From: Cryobacterium algoricola
GTDB lineage: Bacteria > Actinomycetota > Actinomycetes > Actinomycetales > Microbacteriaceae
Direction: 5' to 3'
Length of the DNA: 50,787 nucleotides
Assembly: GCF_004402485.1 (NCBI RefSeq)
Contig: NZ_SOFG01000021.1
Span: 1-50,787 of the forward strand
The position numbers and the translations under genes are program-made. The notes under the pieces were generated by a model. That model was not told the DNA's origin and did no database searches. It saw nothing but the letters and a program-made list of their open reading frames with translations. This document shows positions 46,943 through 50,787 of this stretch, one piece after another; position 1 is the stretch's first letter; each line of letters begins with the position of its first letter.

Positions 46943-49189
46943 GTGTTGAAGATGGAAACCCCCGGCACCGGGACACTTACGGCTGGCAGCAGTCTCAGCA
47001 CACTCATGGTGGCGAAACGCGACGGTCGCCGGCTCGCATTCGATGACGCACGAATCTACGCCGCGCTAGCCAAGAGCTTCACGGAAGTGAACGGTGAACT
47101 GACCCCGCTCACGCACCGGATTATCCGCGACCTGGTCGCCCGCGTCGACCGCGAGATAGCGTCCCGCTTCGCCGTGGACATCAAGATCTACGAGGTCCAG
47201 AACATCGTGGAACACGCCCTGCTGGACAGCAAGGAATACGACGCCGCCGAGGCGTACATCAATTACCGGATCCAGCGCGACTTCGCGCGCAGCAAGTCAA
47301 CCGACATCAACCACTCGATTATCAAGCTGATCAGTAAAGACGAAACGGTCGTCAACGAGAACGCCAACAAGGACAGCGACGTCTTCAACACCCAGCGCGA
47401 CCTGACCGCCGGAGCGGTGGGCAAGGCGATCGGGCTGAAGATGCTGCCGCCGCACGTGGCCAACGCCCACCAGAAGGGCGACCTGCACTACCACGACCTC
47501 GACTACCACCCCTATGCCCCGATGACGAACTGCTGCCTCATCGACTTCAAGACGATGCTCAGCACCGGCTTCCGGATCGGCAACGCCGACGTCGACCCGC
47601 CCCGCTCGATCCAGACGGCCACCGCTCAGATCTCGCAGATCATCGCGAACGTGTCGTCCAGCCAGTACGGCGGATGCTCGGGCAACCGCATCGACGAGGT
47701 GCTCGCCCCCTACGCGGAGAAGAACCTCCAGAAGCATCTGGCCGACGCCCGGACGTGGATCGCCGACGAGTCCCAGCACCAGCAGTTCGCGGAGGAGAAG
47801 ACCCTCAAGGACACCTACGACGCGATGCAGAGCCTCGAATACGAGATCAACACCCTGTTCACGTCGAACGGGCAGACCCCGTTCACCTCGCTCGGCTTCG
47901 GCCTCGGCACCAGCTGGTTCGAGCGCGAGATCCAGAAGGCGATCCTGCAGATCCGTATTGAGGGACTCGGCCGGGAGAAGCGCACAGCGATCTTCCCGAA
48001 GCTGATCTTCACGGTCAAGCGCGGCCTCAACCTCGACCCGACCGACCCGAACTACGACATCAAGCAGCTCGCGCTCGAGTGTTCGACCAAGCGCATGTAT
48101 CCGGACATCCTGAACTACGACAAGATCGTCGAGCTCACCGGTAGCTTCAAGGTGCCGATGGGCTGCCGGTCCTTCCTCCAGGGCTGGACAGACGAAGACG
48201 GCAACGACGTCTCAGAGGGCAGGATGAACCTCGGAGTCGTGACGCTCAACCTGCCGCGGATCGCCCTCGAGGCTGCCGGAAGCAAGGACAAGTTCTGGAG
48301 TATCCTCGCCGAGCGCGTGAGCATCGCCCGCGATGCCCTGCTCTTCCGGATCGAGCGCTGCAAGGAAGCGACCCCGGAGAACGCACCGATCCTCTACGTC
48401 TACGGCGCATTCGGTCAGCACCTGGAAGCCGGCCAGTCGGTCGACACCCTGTTCAAGGACAAGCGCGCCACGGTGTCGCTCGGCTACATCGGCCTCTACG
48501 AAGTGGCTGCGGCGTTCTATGGCGGAGCCTGGGAGTCCAACCCTGAAGCGAAGGACTTCACCGTCGACATCCTGCGCACGCTCCACGACCGCACCCAGGA
48601 ATGGAGCGACGAGTACGGCTACCAGTTCAGCGTGTACTCGACCCCGAGCGAGAGCCTGACCGACCGGTTCTGCCGGCTCGACACCGCGAAGTTCGGCACG
48701 GTGGCCGACATCACCGACAAGGACTACTACACCAACAGCTTCCACTACGACGTGCGCAAGAGCCCGACGCCGTTCGAGAAGCTCGACTTCGAGAAGGACT
48801 ACCCTCAGTTCGCGTCGGGCGGGTTCATCCACTACTGCGAATACCCGATCCTGCAGCAGAACCCCAAGGCCCTCGAGGCGGTCTGGGACTACTCCTACGA
48901 CCGGATCGGCTACCTCGGCACCAACACCCCGATCGACCGTTGTTACGCCTGCGGTTTCTCCGGCGACTTCGACGCGACGGAACGCGGCTTCGAGTGCCCC
49001 GAGTGCGGCAATGCCGACCCGATGACCTGCGACGTCGTCAAGCGCACGTGCGGCTACCTCGGCAACCCGCAGGCTCGTCCGATGGTGCACGGCCGGCACA
49101 TGGAGATCACGTCCCGGGTCAAGCACATGGCGGGCACCACGGGCGTCAGCGGGGCGGATGCCACGGCATCGGTCTCCGAGGATGCGTAA
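46943..49189 (+). CDS. nrdD: Anaerobic (class III) ribonucleoside-triphosphate reductase
   Basis: A 748-residue glycyl-radical enzyme reducing NTPs to dNTPs without oxygen. GTG at 46943 behind AAGGAGA; in-frame TTG and ATG follow within four codons. An ATP-cone occupies about 20-115 (VAKRDGRRLAFDDARIYAAL). The catalytic barrel includes GDLHYHDLDYHPYAPMTNCC, NVSSSQYGGCSG and MGCRSFLQGW. The C-terminus has a four-Cys zinc site (CYACGFSGDF, FECPECG) and the radical motif RTCGYLG (701-707). All key parts are present. nrdG overlaps by 8 nt. Implies growth or DNA repair under anoxia. Confidence 0.97.
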   Translation: MLKMETPGTGTLTAGSSLSTLMVAKRDGRRLAFDDARIYAALAKSFTEVNGELTPLTHRIIRDLVARVDREIASRFAVDIKIYEVQNIVEHALLDSKEYDAAEAYINYRIQRDFARSKSTDINHSIIKLISKDETVVNENANKDSDVFNTQRDLTAGAVGKAIGLKMLPPHVANAHQKGDLHYHDLDYHPYAPMTNCCLIDFKTMLSTGFRIGNADVDPPRSIQTATAQISQIIANVSSSQYGGCSGNRIDEVLAPYAEKNLQKHLADARTWIADESQHQQFAEEKTLKDTYDAMQSLEYEINTLFTSNGQTPFTSLGFGLGTSWFEREIQKAILQIRIEGLGREKRTAIFPKLIFTVKRGLNLDPTDPNYDIKQLALECSTKRMYPDILNYDKIVELTGSFKVPMGCRSFLQGWTDEDGNDVSEGRMNLGVVTLNLPRIALEAAGSKDKFWSILAERVSIARDALLFRIERCKEATPENAPILYVYGAFGQHLEAGQSVDTLFKDKRATVSLGYIGLYEVAAAFYGGAWESNPEAKDFTVDILRTLHDRTQEWSDEYGYQFSVYSTPSESLTDRFCRLDTAKFGTVADITDKDYYTNSFHYDVRKSPTPFEKLDFEKDYPQFASGGFIHYCEYPILQQNPKALEAVWDYSYDRIGYLGTNTPIDRCYACGFSGDFDATERGFECPECGNADPMTCDVVKRTCGYLGNPQARPMVHGRHMEITSRVKHMAGTTGVSGADATASVSEDA

Positions 49190-49784
49190 CCCGCAGCCCG
49201 GCGAGTGGCTGTCGGAGAAACTGAGCCAGCGGTACGTCGGGGATTACAAGCCCTTCGTCTTCGTCGACGGCGAAGGCGTGCGGTGCAGCCTGTACCTGTC
49301 CGGGTGCCTCTTCGCCTGCGAGGGCTGTTTCAATGAAGCCACCTGGAGCTTCCGCTACGGCCAGGAATACAGCCAGGCGCTCGAAGACCAGATCCTCGCG
49401 GACCTCGGTCAGGAGTACGTCCAGGGTCTGACCCTGCTCGGCGGCGAACCCTTCCTCAACACCGGGGTGTGCCTCGGGTTGATCGATCGGGTCCGCCGGG
49501 AGTTCGGCTCGTCGAAGGACGTGTGGTCCTGGACCGGGTACACCTTCGAGGAGCTGCTGCTCGAGAGCCCGGACAAGCTGGCCATGCTCCGCGGAATCGA
49601 CGTCCTGGTCGACGGCCGGTTCGAGCTCGCGCAACGCGACCTGAAACTGCAGTTCCGGGGCAGTAGCAACCAGCGGATCCTCGATGTCCCCGCTTCCCTG
49701 GCCGCCGGACAGGCGGTCCTGTGGGGCGGACTCCGGGACGCGACGAGCACCTTCGAACAGATCGAGAAGCGGCAGCTGATCTAG
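49182..49784 (+). CDS. nrdG: Anaerobic ribonucleotide reductase activase (radical SAM)
   Basis: A 200-residue radical-SAM enzyme that makes the glycyl radical on NrdD. ATG at 49182 overlaps the nrdD stop. The 4Fe-4S motif is CLFACEGC, with Cys42, Cys46 and Cys49 (Cx3CxxC as required). LTLLGGEPFLN is the SAM-binding GGE motif, and VWSWTGYTFEEL is the family-typical strand. Slightly longer than E. coli NrdG, with a C-terminal extension QRILDVPASLAAGQ, common in Actinobacteria and Firmicutes. Confidence 0.96.
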   Translation: MRNPQPGEWLSEKLSQRYVGDYKPFVFVDGEGVRCSLYLSGCLFACEGCFNEATWSFRYGQEYSQALEDQILADLGQEYVQGLTLLGGEPFLNTGVCLGLIDRVRREFGSSKDVWSWTGYTFEELLLESPDKLAMLRGIDVLVDGRFELAQRDLKLQFRGSSNQRILDVPASLAAGQAVLWGGLRDATSTFEQIEKRQLI

Positions 49785-49934
49785 TCCAGGGGCCGGGGAA
49801 CACAGCGTGCTCGCCACGACCGACCCCGGCAGCGGCCCGTCCTCAACAAAGTTTCTCTGACCGGGTTTTCCACAGGGCATGTGTGGGGTGGCGGATGCCG
49901 GTGAAATGTCGGTGGTGGTCCATAGAGTGCCCCC

Positions 49935-50787
49935 ATGACAGTTGAAAAACCCTCAGAAACTCACCTGGACAGCACGGCGGAACCACCGCCAGGGACCCCT
50001 CCCAGGACCCCTGCCGACACCCCTCCGGACATCCCGCCCGACGTCCCGCCCGACGTCCCTCCCGACATCCCTCCCGACGTGCCTCCTGACGTCCCTCCCG
50101 ACAGCTACCTCAACGCCCGCCACCTCGGCCTGGTGGAGCCGTCCCTCGCCGAAGTGTATGACGCGATCAAGGAGGCGGACCGGGAGATGAACCGGGCCGC
50201 CGCGAAACGGGCTGATGCGATCTATACCGCGCAGCGGGTACTGGCCGACGTCGGCCGGGCCCGGGCGGAGGCCGCGGTGCAGGCCGGTGGGCGGCGCCCG
50301 CCGTGGTCGCCGGAGGAGGCCACGAAGGAAGAGTTCACCTGCGAGGTCGGCGCCCTGCTCCGGCTGCCGCGGCGCACGACGGAGACCCTGATCGAAGCTA
50401 GCCGCACCCTGGCCGAGGAACTCCCTGCAACCCGGGAAGCCCTTGCAACCGGGGCGATCAGTTACCGGCACGCGCAGGTGATCATGGATCAGGCGTGGGG
50501 CATCACCGTCGACGGCGACCCGGTTGCGGCCGCCCGGGCCCGGGCCGTGTTCGAGGACGTCCTCGTGCCGGTCGCGGAGTTTCTGACCGTGGCTAAGCTC
50601 GCCGACCGGGCGCGGAGGGTCCGGGAACGCACGCACCCGGAGACCATCACCGCCCGGCACCAGAAAAGCGTCGAGGACCGACACCTGGTGTTCCAGGCCC
50701 TCAACGACAGCATGGCGTCCCTGTATGTGACCGGCGACGCGGAGAAGATCCAGGCCGCATACCACCGCACCCTCGACACCGCCCTCA
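49935..50787 (+). CDS. DUF222-type HNH endonuclease-like protein, cut at right edge
   Basis: An open frame from the ATG at 49935 to the end of the window (284 codons, no stop). Residues about 24-54 are a PPDV/PPDI repeat encoded by a 12-nt tandem unit (about 50014-50102). From about residue 60 the frame matches DUF222 (13E12-type): EPSLAEVYDAIKEADREMN, EFTCEVGALLRLPRRTTETL, LATGAISYRHAQVIMD and ARRVRERTHPETITARHQ. The HNH motif should lie beyond the edge. These proteins are multi-copy in Microbacteriaceae and mycobacteria; their role is unknown, possibly a self-splicing-like or mobile nuclease. Upstream 150 nt contain no other gene. Confidence 0.85.
   Translation, partial: MTVEKPSETHLDSTAEPPPGTPPRTPADTPPDIPPDVPPDVPPDIPPDVPPDVPPDSYLNARHLGLVEPSLAEVYDAIKEADREMNRAAAKRADAIYTAQRVLADVGRARAEAAVQAGGRRPPWSPEEATKEEFTCEVGALLRLPRRTTETLIEASRTLAEELPATREALATGAISYRHAQVIMDQAWGITVDGDPVAAARARAVFEDVLVPVAEFLTVAKLADRARRVRERTHPETITARHQKSVEDRHLVFQALNDSMASLYVTGDAEKIQAAYHRTLDTAL

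Noticed and set aside
1..50787. Prophage, integrative element or insertion sequence
   Set aside because: No integrase, transposase, phage structural gene, tRNA-flanked repeat or base-composition break was seen; the ImmA-like gene alone is not enough.

Overview
The window reads as a chromosomal segment of a high-GC Gram-positive actinobacterium, most likely a member of the Microbacteriaceae. The basis is very high GC, frequent GTG starts, short or overlapping gene junctions, actinobacterial families (DUF5997, DUF4916, EspR-like regulator, DUF222/HNH protein, COG4705, MAB_1171c-like membrane protein) and the heavily recurring heptamer GGATGCC/GGCATCC. The lineage is inferred from gene content, not from a marker gene. 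I found 52 protein genes (the last one cut by the right edge), no rRNA or tRNA, no insertion sequence, prophage or CRISPR array.

Layout. 1-4.7 kb: degenerate NUDIX protein, serine esterase, a DUF5997 / LysR-effector-domain divergent pair, and a coupled GyrI-like/VOC pair. 4.8-12.5 kb: two drug- or stress-type ABC exporters, each with its own regulator (a divergent TetR with an operator-like palindrome; a divergent NarL-type two-component system), then a potassium channel. 12.6-16.3 kb: transglutaminase-like protein, flavin/F420-type split-barrel protein, PanD, and two FKBP-type lipoproteins. 16.3-25.8 kb: one eight-gene, fully overlapping operon that looks like a surface-glycan or acylated-glycan assembly unit (three GT2 glycosyltransferases, a Wzx-like flippase, a large multi-spanning protein, a small membrane protein, a condensation-fold acyltransferase and a GH16 enzyme). 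26-29.8 kb: a 45-residue Cys/His protein, a MinD-like ATPase with an Asp-Ala repeat and a PRC-barrel protein with a His/Pro tail.

29.9-39.9 kb: ArsB/SLC13 transporter, TetR-controlled acyl-CoA dehydrogenase with two perfect operator palindromes, cytoplasmic HtrA-like protease, COG4705 membrane protein, an orphan sulfonate/nitrate-type binding lipoprotein, CorA, and a secreted polysaccharide deacetylase with two C-terminal modules. 40.0-42.8 kb: an envelope-stress island with GlsB-like protein, an in-frame Asp23-CsbD fusion, an ECF sigma factor and two further Asp23-like proteins, one with an anti-sigma-like N-terminus. 42.8-46.5 kb: GGDEF cyclase, DUF1304 protein, and a coupled ImmA/IrrE-like peptidase / membrane protein / EspR-like regulator operon with two copies of a palindromic operator upstream. 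46.9-50.8 kb: anaerobic ribonucleotide reductase nrdDG behind a candidate pair of NrdR boxes, and the start of a DUF222-type HNH protein.

Two window-wide patterns stand out. Most tail-to-tail gene junctions carry a long, near-perfect palindrome whose arm sequence is different at each locus. The GGATGCC heptamer occurs on both strands far more than composition predicts and, inside genes, overrides the usual codon choice. The best candidates for a little-described system are the glycan/acyltransferase operon, the EspR-like/ImmA-like/membrane-protein cassette, and the sigma/Asp23 stress island.
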